Below, piece after piece: positions 18,318 to 25,700 of a stretch of DNA of 64,000 bases (position 1 is the first letter of the stretch; each line of letters begins with the position of its first letter). A program made the position numbers and the translations under genes. The stretch covers positions 103,037 to 167,036 of the forward strand of contig NZ_SDDZ01000008.1 of assembly GCF_004115975.1 (NCBI RefSeq). Direction: 5' to 3'. Under the pieces are notes generated by a model that was not told where the DNA came from, ran no database searches, and was given only the letters and a program-made list of their open reading frames with translations. The DNA comes from Gelidibacter gilvus. GTDB taxonomy: Bacteria; Bacteroidota; Bacteroidia; Flavobacteriales; Flavobacteriaceae.

Positions 18318-19364
18318 TTAAAACTCATTTTTTTCAATATAAACCCAGACTTCTACTCCTGAGTTGGTGGTTGCCAAAGCCCTTTTTGAATTAGTAACTG
18401 CAAGTTGATCAGTCAGTACAAGTTCTTCCCCTGTAATCTCGAACACCATCCCTTTTAATTTATCGCTCGGTTCTTTTGATTTTATGGCGATTTTAGGTGT
18501 TTTTGTTCTGTTGTTTTCAGACATAGAAACACCATTGAATTTTGAATCCTTTAATGTGTATCCAGATAAAGTGTCTTCAGTTCCTTGAAATTTTCTACCG
18601 TAATGTTGAAGCTGCAGGTCCTCGGATACGATAGTGTCATAAGAAAACAAAAGATGTTTTTTCTGTTTTTCAAACTGGATGACATTGGCTTTTATTTGTT
18701 GATGAATGCTATCTTTTGCCTCAGCATAAGAAATGCCATAACTTCTTTTAATAGTGTTGAGGTTTTTTGGAAAACCTGATAGTATCCTGTCGTAATAGGT
18801 GTCGAGATCTTCTTCGGTAGGTAAGGTGTATCTAAGTCTAATTTGAAACCGTCGCAATAAAGCCGTGTCAATAATATCTAAATGGTTTGTAGCACAAATT
18901 AATAGGGCATTATCTGGTAAATTATCGATCAATTGAAGCAAGGTGTTCACCAACCGCTTCATTTCACCTGAATCTTTCTCGTCATAATCTCTTAATTTAC
19001 CTATAAAATCAAATTCATCTATAAATAAAATGGCGTCATCATTAGATGCTTTTTTGAAGAGTTCAGATAGATTTTTTGCTGTTTCCCCTAATTTAGACGA
19101 TACGAATCCGCTTAAATTAATGGCAATGACCTTTTTGTTTAAGGCGTGTCCTATGGCGTAGGCCGTGGCTGTTTTTCCACATCCTGTATGGCCATATAAC
19201 AAAATCTTATTGTCCACAGGAATGTTCAGGTTGTTGAGCGCATTGATATAGGTGAATTCTTCCAATAACTGATTGATACGGACTCTGATGTCTTCATTGA
19301 GATGAAGTTGATCAAGTGGAATGACCTTGTGTTTTGGGTTTAAATAGGTGCTGTGATGTGCCAT
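18318..19364 (-). CDS. AAA+ ATPase with C-terminal gamma-glutamylcyclotransferase-like (AIG2) domain
   Basis: Residues about 45-185 form an AAA+ ATPase: Walker A GHTGCGKT (58-65), Walker B ILFIDEFD (112-119), sensor-1 ICATNH (156-161) and arginines LLRRF (169-173). It resembles FtsH/Bcs1/proteasomal-type AAA modules but lacks protease and membrane segments. Residues about 237-345 resemble the YtfP/AIG2 gamma-glutamylcyclotransferase fold: LLFSYDTI where the family has YGTL, then YGRKFQGTEDTLSGYTL, GMVFEITGEEL and EVWVYIEK. The glutamate expected after GEELxxxD is alanine (LTDQLAV), so the domain is probably catalytically inactive. The domain reading is mine by eye. The client and role are unknown. 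Confidence 0.8.
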   Translation of the reverse strand: MAHHSTYLNPKHKVIPLDQLHLNEDIRVRINQLLEEFTYINALNNLNIPVDNKILLYGHTGCGKTATAYAIGHALNKKVIAINLSGFVSSKLGETAKNLSELFKKASNDDAILFIDEFDFIGKLRDYDEKDSGEMKRLVNTLLQLIDNLPDNALLICATNHLDIIDTALLRRFQIRLRYTLPTEEDLDTYYDRILSGFPKNLNTIKRSYGISYAEAKDSIHQQIKANVIQFEKQKKHLLFSYDTIVSEDLQLQHYGRKFQGTEDTLSGYTLKDSKFNGVSMSENNRTKTPKIAIKSKEPSDKLKGMVFEITGEELVLTDQLAVTNSKRALATTNSGVEVWVYIEKNEF

Positions 19365-19904
19365 GTGATAGATCTTCTGAGGATTATAATTTCTGTTTCA
19401 TTTTGGTTATATGTGAAACAATTGCATAAGAGCGCCAAATAATAGCGCCATTTGTGTCATTTATAATAGAGTTCAAATTTACCTAATTCGAACAACTTTC
19501 CATATTCAAAACGCTAGCATTTCACGTCAAATGGAGTCAAGTCTCATGAGATGTCGATATAATGAGCTGTTTAAAAAGTTTCTCACTAGAAGGTCTTCTT
19601 GTTAAATTTTGCAATAGGAAGTCTAGATATAATGTGTGCTATACCACAAGGAGATTCACACTCTAAGTTTTTTGAAATAGGAAGTTAACAGCTTTGAAAG
19701 CTTCTTTATATGGCTAAGTATCATAAATTAAAACACTTTTAAGATGAAGAGTTTTTTAAATTATTGGGTATTCTAGGTATTTTTCCAATAATTGAACACT
19801 GTTTTTAGGCTTTGATAATTTTTGCTTAATTAATTAACTAATGATTAAACCTTTGAGGTTTTCAAAACCTGAAAGGTTTATAGTATATCCTGCCCGACAC
19901 TCGA
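19365..19904. other. Intergenic stretch between an AAA+ gene and a small unknown gene
   Basis: 540 bases, AT-rich, no supportable gene. The right end carries a 33-base palindromic repeat (listed separately). The left end must carry the promoter for the AAA+ gene, but none was pinpointed. Confidence 0.45.
19847..19879. repeat. Palindrome of the AACCTxxxAGGTTTT family
   Basis: Two 16-base arms around a single C, arm aaacctttgaggtttt with one mismatch. The same type of element occurs at 41167, 44274, 44313 and 45787. It lies just past the stop of the leftward gene at 19905, so it may work as a terminator-like hairpin. Confidence 0.8.
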
Positions 19905-20366
19905 TTAAGTTAAGATCTCCTCCAGCTGGTGTCGCGGTTGGTCGTTGTCAAATTCAAAAAGTTTTGAATAATCCATGACGTTATCCACACCGTCCAAGGC
20001 GCATAAAAATGCCACAGTTTCACACAACCCATTAAAAAGAACGTTCTTGTCTTTTGGGTTTTTGGGTTTTTTTCCTTTTCGATTTAAAGGTAGGGCATAC
20101 CCACATCCTTTAAGAAAACTGGCTTCTATTCGTAATAATTCGAGAGGTGAATACCCGCTAAACTTTCTACCTAAATTCTGATGGACCAGTCCCACATAAT
20201 TCAATTGTAAAGAGCCATGACTATCTGAAAGATGTTTCCAGGCATCGTTATGATCTAAAATATTTCCGACAGCACATTGCTGACAACATTCTGGATGAAG
20301 TTCATTATTATGAAATGCTGCATATAATTTCTGAATGGCCTGATCTAATCGGTGTGAAGTCTTCAT
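19905..20366 (-). CDS. Conserved flavobacterial protein, cysteine-rich, unknown function
   Basis: 153 residues from the ATG at 20366 (MKTSHRLDQAIQKLYAAF); a start 15 codons upstream is open but its extra residues look unlike the rest. The protein has HPECCQQCAVGNILDHNDAW, a clustered Cys motif that could hold a metal, then LGRKFSGYSPLELLRIEASFL, GCGYALPL and a Lys/Pro-rich linker. No signal peptide or membrane helix is seen. I believe some database homologues carry an NqrF label; there is no ferredoxin or FAD domain to support that. Its place between the nqr operon and apbE hints at a link with NQR assembly, which is only an inference. Confidence 0.75.
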   Translation of the reverse strand: MKTSHRLDQAIQKLYAAFHNNELHPECCQQCAVGNILDHNDAWKHLSDSHGSLQLNYVGLVHQNLGRKFSGYSPLELLRIEASFLKGCGYALPLNRKGKKPKNPKDKNVLFNGLCETVAFLCALDGVDNVMDYSKLFEFDNDQPRHQLEEILT

Positions 20367-20568
20367 AGCTTGAGATTTATGACTATTAAGGTACTGAAAT
20401 TGATAATTCAAATGAAGAAATTTATTGGTTTTAACAAAATATAAATAGTGAATCTTAAGAGATTAAGTCCCGTTAGGTTAAAGTTTTCAATACAACGTTT
20501 TCGGTTAAGATTTTAAGTCATACAAATAATTTTCATTTTTCTTAAGAGCTTGATCATTGGTATTATTG

Positions 20569-20576
20569 TATTTTTG
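20569..20576 (+). promoter_or_regulatory. -7 promoter element abutting the next start codon
   Basis: TATTTTTG, exact TAnnTTTG match, with TTG at 20550-20552 sixteen bases upstream. Only four bases lie between it and the ATG at 20581, so transcription would start at or next to the start codon. This also rules out an in-frame ATG at 20557 as the real start. Confidence 0.5.
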
Positions 20577-20580
20577 CAGC

Positions 20581-20958
20581 ATGAGAAAAGCACTTACAGA
20601 ACAAGAAATGCACAACCTTGCCATGAATCATGTTGGAAAGGATCTGGAAGCTCGCGGATTTGAATTTATAGCGATCAACAGCAAACTTAAAAAGCATCCG
20701 CAGTTTGTGTGCATAGATAAAACGAAACAGTATTTCTTCGTCATCGTGAGGTCGGTACTCCTTCCTGAAAATCCGAATAACTATGATATCATCTGGATGG
20801 AAAGCTTTAAAAAACATGCCCGAGAAAAAAATGCGAAAGTATTATATGCTGGTGTTGGCATAGGAAATCCAGACGGTGAAGATTTGCCGGTCTATTTAAA
20901 TGAAGAATACTTGATTGAATACAATGGCATTCAGGTGATAGAAACCAATTTGAATTAG
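20581..20958 (+). CDS. Conserved Bacteroidota protein upstream of apbE, unknown function
   Basis: 125 residues, no signal peptide. The sequence alternates charged helices and short strands: LTEQEMHNLAMNHVGKDLE, GFEFIAINSKLKKHPQF, YFFVIVRSVLLPENPN, DIIWMESFKKHAREKNA, VLYAGVGIGNPDGEDLP. The KKHPQFVCIDK ... FFVIVR ... W-x-E-x-F-x-K-H-A layout recalls small PD-(D/E)xK-like folds, but catalytic residues are not clear, so no function is assigned. It lies 9 bases ahead of apbE on the same strand and is probably in one transcript with it, which suggests a role in flavinylation of NQR or in handling ApbE. Confidence 0.8.
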   Translation: MRKALTEQEMHNLAMNHVGKDLEARGFEFIAINSKLKKHPQFVCIDKTKQYFFVIVRSVLLPENPNNYDIIWMESFKKHAREKNAKVLYAGVGIGNPDGEDLPVYLNEEYLIEYNGIQVIETNLN

Positions 20959-20967
20959 AGAAAACCT

Positions 20968-22029
20968 ATGACACGGAGTTGCCCAGAGAACTACAGAGGT
21001 TCACAGAGATTTACTTATAATTTTTCTAAAAAAACTCGTGTCTTCTTGACAACAGGAATAGGGATCCTCTTGGTTTTTTGCACATTTTCATGCAAACAAG
21101 AGCCTATAAACACCAAAATGTCTGGCGAGGTTTTCGGAACCTCATACGGTGTCCAATATTATTCAGAAAAGAACAGAAGCTTCCAACGACAGTTTGATAG
21201 TTTATTTGATATCATCAATACCTCCATGTCTACGTATCAGAAGGACTCCGATATTTCTAAAATCAACCGAAATGAAGCTTTTACCATAGATGAACATTTT
21301 AAAAATGTATTTAGCGCTTCAAAAGAGATTTATGAAGCTACTGATGGTGTTTTTGATCCCACTATAGGGGTTTTGGTCAACGCATGGGATTTTGGGCCAG
21401 AGGGAAAGGTTGTGGCCTTGGACAGTCTTAAAATAGATAGCTTGATGTTGTCTGTAGGATTGGATAAAGTAACACTGAATAACAACACCATTACAAAGGA
21501 AAACCCAAATACGTTCATCGATTTCAACGCTATTGCCAAAGGTTATGGGGTGGATGTCATTGCTGATTTCTTGGAAAGTCAGAATATCAAAGATTATATT
21601 GTTGAAATAGGTGGGGAAATAAGATGTAAAGGGCAGAATTTTGAAAAACAAAAGCCCTGGAAAGTAGGTGTGGAGCTGCCCCATTTTGATATCGAACAAT
21701 CTGTTTTAAAAACCATTTCATTATATGATGAAGCCATGGCAACATCAGGAACGTATCGAAAATTCAAAACCGATAGTTTGGGAAATCGGTATTCGCACAT
21801 CTTGGATCCAATAACCGGCTACCCAAGTAAAACCAATTTATTGAGCATTTCAGTCATTGCTAAAGATTGTATGACTGCTGATGCTTATGCAACGGCATTT
21901 AAAGCTATGGGACTAGAGAAAGTGAAGGCTTTTTTAATAAACCATCCCGAATTAAAAGTGTTTTTGATTTTTGAAAATGATGATAGAGAATTGGAAACAC
22001 TTTCTTTGAATGGTTTTCCTGAAGAGTGA
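20968..22029 (+). CDS. apbE: FAD:protein FMN transferase (ApbE), lipoprotein
   Basis: Transfers FMN from FAD onto Thr in D-x-x-(S/A)-G-x-T sites; the likely clients in this window are NqrB Thr228 and NqrC Thr224. The 353 residues start with a lipoprotein signal (VFLTTGIGILLVFCTFSC, acylated Cys42). Family motifs are EVFGTSYGVQYY, STYQKDSDISKINR, VLVNAWDFGPEGK, FIDFNAIAKGYGVDV, EIGGEIRCKGQ, ATSGTYRKF, YSHILDPITGYP and DCMTADAYATAF. The first 20 residues before the signal peptide are partly encoded by a CACAGAG-type repeat (20971-21013), so the true start could be a later non-ATG codon, such as the TTG encoding Leu27. Confidence 0.93.
   Translation: MTRSCPENYRGSQRFTYNFSKKTRVFLTTGIGILLVFCTFSCKQEPINTKMSGEVFGTSYGVQYYSEKNRSFQRQFDSLFDIINTSMSTYQKDSDISKINRNEAFTIDEHFKNVFSASKEIYEATDGVFDPTIGVLVNAWDFGPEGKVVALDSLKIDSLMLSVGLDKVTLNNNTITKENPNTFIDFNAIAKGYGVDVIADFLESQNIKDYIVEIGGEIRCKGQNFEKQKPWKVGVELPHFDIEQSVLKTISLYDEAMATSGTYRKFKTDSLGNRYSHILDPITGYPSKTNLLSISVIAKDCMTADAYATAFKAMGLEKVKAFLINHPELKVFLIFENDDRELETLSLNGFPEE
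20971..21013. repeat. CACAGAG-type repeat copy inside the 5' end of apbE
   Basis: Runs acacggagttgcccagagaa, then actacagaggttcacagagat, the degenerate 10-14 base spaced motif that also brackets the GxxExxY gene at 23.0-23.5 kb. Confidence 0.7.
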
Positions 22030-22054
22030 GTTTTTAAGGACAGGTTATTTTTTT

Positions 22055-22245
22055 ACACAGAGTTACGCGGAGTTTTAAATAGAGTTTCAAAAAGCCAAAT
22101 CCGACTTTAAAATCATTCTTCAAAACTTGTAATACACAGTTCCACAAAGAGAATTTAGCTGCATATATTTTTTTGAAGTTCCAAAAAACTCCGTGCATCT
22201 CCTTGATTCCTCTGTGTATCTCAGTGAAATAACATCTCTGCGAAA
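22055..22245. repeat. Degenerate CACAGAG repeat copies between apbE and a methyltransferase gene
   Basis: Plus-strand copy 'acacagagttacgcggag' at 22055-22072, and an inverted copy around 22190-22245 (ctccgtgcatctcc, cctctgtgtatctcagtg, catctctgcg). The material between shows no gene. Both flanks belong to the family seen at 20971 and 23017. Confidence 0.7.
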
Positions 22246-22250
22246 TAGGC

Positions 22251-23012
22251 TCACTTCCGCACCAAAGGAATAATCTCTCCCTCCGCCAAACAAAAACGAG
22301 TGGCATCCACATCAGATAATTTAGTCGTATAATCCACTTCCTCCACCTTAAAGCCAATAGAACGAAGTTTATCAAAATAATCCCGCCCATAAATTCGGAC
22401 GTGATCATATTGCCCAAAGATTTTAGCGCGTTCTTTTCTGTCGGTTATGCTATCATCTTCAAAAGTTTTTGTCCTTGATAAATCTTGCGGAATCTGAAAA
22501 ATCCCATAACCTCCAGGTTTCATAATTCGGTATAATTCTTGCATCGCTTTGGTGTCGTCAGGAATATGTTCTAAAACATGATTACATAAAATGATGTCAA
22601 ATTCGTTATCCTTAAACGGTAAATCGCAAACATCAGCTTTCACATCGGCTAATGGCGAATTTAAATCGGTAGTGACATAGTCCAAATTCTTCATCTTCCG
22701 GAAACGTTTATAAAATGCCTGTTCCGGTGCAAAATGCAACACCTTTTTTGGAGCGGTAAAAAAATCTGTTTCATTTTTAAGGTACAACCATAACAATCTG
22801 TGGCGTTCCAAACTCAATGTGGAAGGCGACAAAACGTTGTTGCGCTGATTCCCATATCCGTAAGGTAAAAACGATTTGAAACTTTTACCATCAATTGGAT
22901 CTGTGAATTGATTGCCTTTTAAAAAGAATGCTAAAACAGGGCGTGCTATGTAACTCAACCTGATTAGGATTGGTCTTGGGATGGTGTTGAGGATGTATTT
23001 GAAGATTTTCAA
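22251..23012 (-). CDS. Class I SAM-dependent methyltransferase
   Basis: 253 residues. The Rossmann-type SAM fold is seen in KVLHFAPEQAFYKRFR, YVTTDLNSPLADVKADVCDLPFKDNEFDIILCNHVLEHIPDD and MKPGGYGIFQIPQD. Relatives of this shape often act on lipids, glycans or small molecules; the substrate here is not known. The first in-frame start is TTG at 23012, only four bases from a CACAGAG repeat array, which suggests that the original start region was replaced by the insertion. It follows the GxxExxY gene and map on the same strand. Confidence 0.85.
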   Translation of the reverse strand: MKIFKYILNTIPRPILIRLSYIARPVLAFFLKGNQFTDPIDGKSFKSFLPYGYGNQRNNVLSPSTLSLERHRLLWLYLKNETDFFTAPKKVLHFAPEQAFYKRFRKMKNLDYVTTDLNSPLADVKADVCDLPFKDNEFDIILCNHVLEHIPDDTKAMQELYRIMKPGGYGIFQIPQDLSRTKTFEDDSITDRKERAKIFGQYDHVRIYGRDYFDKLRSIGFKVEEVDYTTKLSDVDATRFCLAEGEIIPLVRK

Positions 23013-23016
23013 GTTG

Positions 23017-23060
23017 TATCACAGAGATTCACAGAGAAAACGCAGAGTTACACAGAGATT
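23017..23060. repeat. Left CACAGAG repeat array bordering the GxxExxY gene
   Basis: Three to four spaced copies: tatcacagagattcacagag, aaaacgcagagttacacaga, ending at the stop codon of the gene. It is in inverted orientation to the array at 23438-23483. Confidence 0.85.
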
Positions 23061-23482
23061 TAATGGGGTGTGTTGATAAAGCGCTTGATGCCTGATGTTA
23101 AAAGTTTTGTATGAAAATTAATAAGTAATCCTTTCGGAAAATGACCTAATCTTAAATAAGTCAATATTTGAGCCGAATGGACATCTGTAAATTTCTCGAC
23201 AGTTTTTATTTCAATGACGACTTCATTTTCGACCAACAAATCAATACGATACCCATGTTCTAATATTATATCTTTATAGATTATTGGTAATGGAATTTCT
23301 TGTTTTACAGCTAAACCTTGGGATTTTAGTTCATAAAACAAACACTTTTGATAAGCAGATTCCAACAGGCCAGGTCCCAAAGCTTTATGAACCTCAATCG
23401 CTGCTCCAATAATACGTTCAGTCAATTTATCATCCATAGTTCTCTGTGTATCTCTGTGATATCTCCGCGTGTCTCTGTGCAA
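23060..23482 (-). CDS. GxxExxY protein (PD-(D/E)XK nuclease-like)
   Basis: Belongs to the GxxExxY family (PDDEXK_3-like), named for the motif seen here as GPGLLESAY in GAAIEVHKALGPGLLESAYQ. A nuclease-like core follows: IILEHGYRIDLLVENEVVIEIKTVEKF, with Asp and E-x-K spaced as in PD-(D/E)XK enzymes, then LTYLRLGHFPKGLLINF and a C-terminal IKRFI. The molecular role is unproven. The conserved domain begins at the ATG at 23437 (MDDKLTERIIG); the 15 codons before it (MHRDTRRYHRDTQRT) are simply translated repeat DNA. Confidence 0.85.
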   Translation of the reverse strand: MHRDTRRYHRDTQRTMDDKLTERIIGAAIEVHKALGPGLLESAYQKCLFYELKSQGLAVKQEIPLPIIYKDIILEHGYRIDLLVENEVVIEIKTVEKFTDVHSAQILTYLRLGHFPKGLLINFHTKLLTSGIKRFINTPH

Positions 23483-23483
23483 T
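23438..23483. repeat. Right CACAGAG repeat array bordering the GxxExxY gene
   Basis: On the minus strand it reads gcacagagacacgcggagat, then atcacagagatacacagaga, directly before the GxxExxY start at 23437. It encodes the HRDT-type residues if translation begins at 23482. Confidence 0.85.
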
Positions 23484-23485
23484 AG

Positions 23486-24304
23486 TTAAAGCACTAAAGT
23501 TTCCCTCCTAAACTCATCCTCCTCATCAGAAACAATCCCCAGAGCCTCATAAATATACCCAAAGGTTGACAATATTTCAGGTTTGCCATCCACGAGTGCC
23601 ACGTCGTGCTCAAAATGTGCACTTGGTTTTCCATCCAAAGTTACAATGGTCCAACCATCATTCAATTGTTTGATTCTGTGGGTTCCTAAATTGATCATAG
23701 GCTCGATGGCCACGACCATGCCTTCAATGAATTTCTTGCCCCGTCCACGTTTACCATAGTTTGGCATTTCAGGATCTTCGTGCATTTTTTTGCCTAGACC
23801 ATGTCCGACCAATTCACGAACTACACCATAACCTTCCGCTTCGCAATAGTTCTGTATGGCATGACCTACATCACCCACACGGTTGCCGATTTTAAACTCT
23901 CTTATCCCAACGTATAAAGATTCTTTGGTGATTTGAAGAAGTTTCTTCACTTCTGGAGCCACTTCACCAATTTCGAAGGTGTAGGCATGGTCTCCATAAA
24001 ACTCATTCTTTATGGCGCCACAATCTACGGCTACCACGTCACCTTCTTTTAAGGGAATATTTGTTGGTAAACCATGAACAACGGCTTCGTTGGTACTGCA
24101 CAGTAAGGTGGACGGACAATCGTAAAGTCCTAAAAACCCTGGGATGGCGCCTTGTGCACGAATAAATTCTTCCGCCATTTTATCCAATTGCATGGTCGTA
24201 ACACCAGGTTTTATTTCTTTGGCCAACATGCCCAAAGTTTTGGAAACTATTAAGGCACTTTCGCGCATTAACTCAATCTCTTCTCTTGTTTTTTGTATAA
24301 TCAT
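23486..24304 (-). CDS. map: Type I methionine aminopeptidase
   Basis: Removes the initiator methionine from nascent proteins, with two metal ions. The start at 24304 (MIIQKTREEIELMRESALIV) is the family start and lies 18 bases after an exact promoter element; the open frame upstream of it is not protein-like. Metal ligands are visible in VAVDCGAIKNEFYGDHAYTF (two Asp), ELVGHGLGKKMHEDP (His), VAIEPMI (Glu) and HFEHDVAL (Glu). The 272 residues are within family range. It is divergent from a CoA-transferase gene, and the GxxExxY unit begins 3 bases after its stop. Confidence 0.95.
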   Translation of the reverse strand: MIIQKTREEIELMRESALIVSKTLGMLAKEIKPGVTTMQLDKMAEEFIRAQGAIPGFLGLYDCPSTLLCSTNEAVVHGLPTNIPLKEGDVVAVDCGAIKNEFYGDHAYTFEIGEVAPEVKKLLQITKESLYVGIREFKIGNRVGDVGHAIQNYCEAEGYGVVRELVGHGLGKKMHEDPEMPNYGKRGRGKKFIEGMVVAIEPMINLGTHRIKQLNDGWTIVTLDGKPSAHFEHDVALVDGKPEILSTFGYIYEALGIVSDEEDEFRRETLVL

Positions 24305-24321
24305 TGTAAAAAAATATTGCG

Positions 24322-24329
24322 CAAAGATA
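24322..24329 (-). promoter_or_regulatory. -7 promoter element of map
   Basis: TATCTTTG followed by CGCA on the minus strand, an exact TAnnTTTG match, 17 bases from the map start. It fixes the choice of start codon. Confidence 0.6.
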
Positions 24330-24399
24330 ATTAAAATAAATGGGGTTGACCTTCTTCTCGAACATGACATATAACAGTTTTTAAATGGATTTTGTTGAA

Positions 24400-24407
24400 T
24401 AGTTTTG
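24400..24407 (+). promoter_or_regulatory. -7 promoter element of the CoA-transferase gene
   Basis: TAGTTTTG, an exact TAnnTTTG match, 18 bases before the ATG at 24426; divergent to the map promoter within the same 121-base gap. Confidence 0.5.
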
Positions 24408-24425
24408 TGATTAAATATAATAACT

Positions 24426-25697
24426 ATGTACAAAGCAATTTCCGCAGAAGACGCCGTAAAGGCAGTGAAGTCAAATGACCGTGTTTATATACAAGCAGCC
24501 GCCGCCGCGCCACAAGTGTTGATAAAGGCTTTGGCCAACCGACATGAAGAACTGAGAAACGTTGAAATTTGCCAATTACATACTGAAGGGGTGGCGCCTT
24601 ATGCGAATCCTGAATTAAAAGAGAGTTTCCATGTCAATTGTTTTTTTGTTGGTGAAAACGTAAGACATACCATAAAAGCAGGAAATGGTTCTTATACTCC
24701 TGTTTTTTTAAGTGAATTGCCATTGTTGTTTAAGCGTCGCATCATCCCATTGGACGTCGCATTAATTCATGTCTCAGTTCCTGATAAACATGGGTATTGT
24801 TCCCTCGGTGTTTCTGTAGAAGCGACTTTGGCCGCCATTGACAATGCCAACTATGTGATTGCACAGGTTAATAAACAAATGCCCAGAACACATGGCGCGG
24901 GAATTATCCATATTTCTGAAATCGATGCCTTTGTAGATTGTGACGAACCATTGCCGATTCACGAAATGGCAGAACCAACGGCTATAGAAGGTAGGATTGG
25001 CGATTTTGTAGCAGGTTTAATTGAGGACCGAAGCACTTTGCAAATGGGGATTGGAAGTATTCCAAATGCCGTATTGACCCGATTGTCCAACCATAAGGAC
25101 CTGGGTTTACACACTGAAATGTTCAGTGATGGTGTGATTGACCTTATTTTGAGCAATGTCATCAACGGCAATTACAAAAGCATCAATAGAGGTAGGGCAT
25201 TGGCCACCTTTTTAATGGGTTCAAAGCGTTTGTATGATTATGTTGATGACAATCCGTTTATTGAAATGCGGGCTTCAAATTATACCAATGATGTGTCCAT
25301 CATCAAACAAAATCCACGCATGGTAGCAATCAATTCTGCAATAGAAGTTGACTTAACGGGACAAGTTTGTGCGGATTCTATTGGCCCAAAAATATATTCT
25401 GGCGTAGGCGGACAAATGGATTTTATCAGGGGAGCTTCATTAAGTGAGGGCGGGAAGGCCATTATCGCTTTGCCTTCTGAAACCAAATCGGGCATCAGCC
25501 GTATTGTTCCAAGTTTAAAGCCAGGAGCCGGCGTAGTCACTACAAGAGCGCACGTAAATTATGTGGTAACCGAATATGGGATTGCCGAATTGTATGGTAA
25601 AACCATTAAAAACCGTGTCAAGGCCTTAGTAAATATTGCGCATCCCAATCATAGAGAAGCTATTGATAGACAATATTATGATTTGATGAGCAACTAA
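24426..25697 (+). CDS. Acetyl-CoA hydrolase/transferase family protein (4-hydroxybutyrate CoA-transferase-like)
   Basis: Family I CoA-transferase fold: moves CoA between acetyl-CoA and a carboxylic acid such as 4-hydroxybutyrate or butyrate, or hydrolyses it. The 423 residues match. Seen are HTEGVAPYANPEL, IIPLDVALIHVSVPDKHGYCSLGVSVE, LQMGIGSIPNAVL, GLHTEMFSDGVIDL, and the signature SGVGGQMDFIRGA followed by GVVTTRAHVNYVVTEYGIAEL, and finally AHPNHRE. Three bases separate its end from a convergent HAD gene. The acid substrate cannot be told. Confidence 0.92.
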   Translation: MYKAISAEDAVKAVKSNDRVYIQAAAAAPQVLIKALANRHEELRNVEICQLHTEGVAPYANPELKESFHVNCFFVGENVRHTIKAGNGSYTPVFLSELPLLFKRRIIPLDVALIHVSVPDKHGYCSLGVSVEATLAAIDNANYVIAQVNKQMPRTHGAGIIHISEIDAFVDCDEPLPIHEMAEPTAIEGRIGDFVAGLIEDRSTLQMGIGSIPNAVLTRLSNHKDLGLHTEMFSDGVIDLILSNVINGNYKSINRGRALATFLMGSKRLYDYVDDNPFIEMRASNYTNDVSIIKQNPRMVAINSAIEVDLTGQVCADSIGPKIYSGVGGQMDFIRGASLSEGGKAIIALPSETKSGISRIVPSLKPGAGVVTTRAHVNYVVTEYGIAELYGKTIKNRVKALVNIAHPNHREAIDRQYYDLMSN

Positions 25698-25700
25698 GGT

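Larger units (their letters stand above)
23017..23483. mobile_element. Candidate small mobile unit: GxxExxY gene between inverted repeat arrays
   Basis: A single nuclease-like gene is bordered on both sides by CACAGAG arrays pointing outward from each other, and the unit is packed between the last codon of map (3 bases away) and the first codons of a methyltransferase gene that lacks an ATG start. Further repeat copies without the gene occur at 20971, 22055 and 30232. This organisation suggests insertion into a former operon. Mobility is an inference. Confidence 0.35.

Noticed and set aside
22034..22417. 127-codon minus-strand frame after apbE
   Set aside because: Overlaps the methyltransferase in another frame and runs through CACAGAG repeats; the methyltransferase has clear motifs.
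20965..23483. CACAGAG arrays considered as a CRISPR array
   Set aside because: The motif is short and degenerate, spacing is 10-14 bases with no spacer-length unique sequence, and no cas genes are near.
24305..24433. 43-codon extension of map
   Set aside because: Crosses an exact promoter element and has no similarity to the enzyme; MIIQKTREEIE is the normal start.
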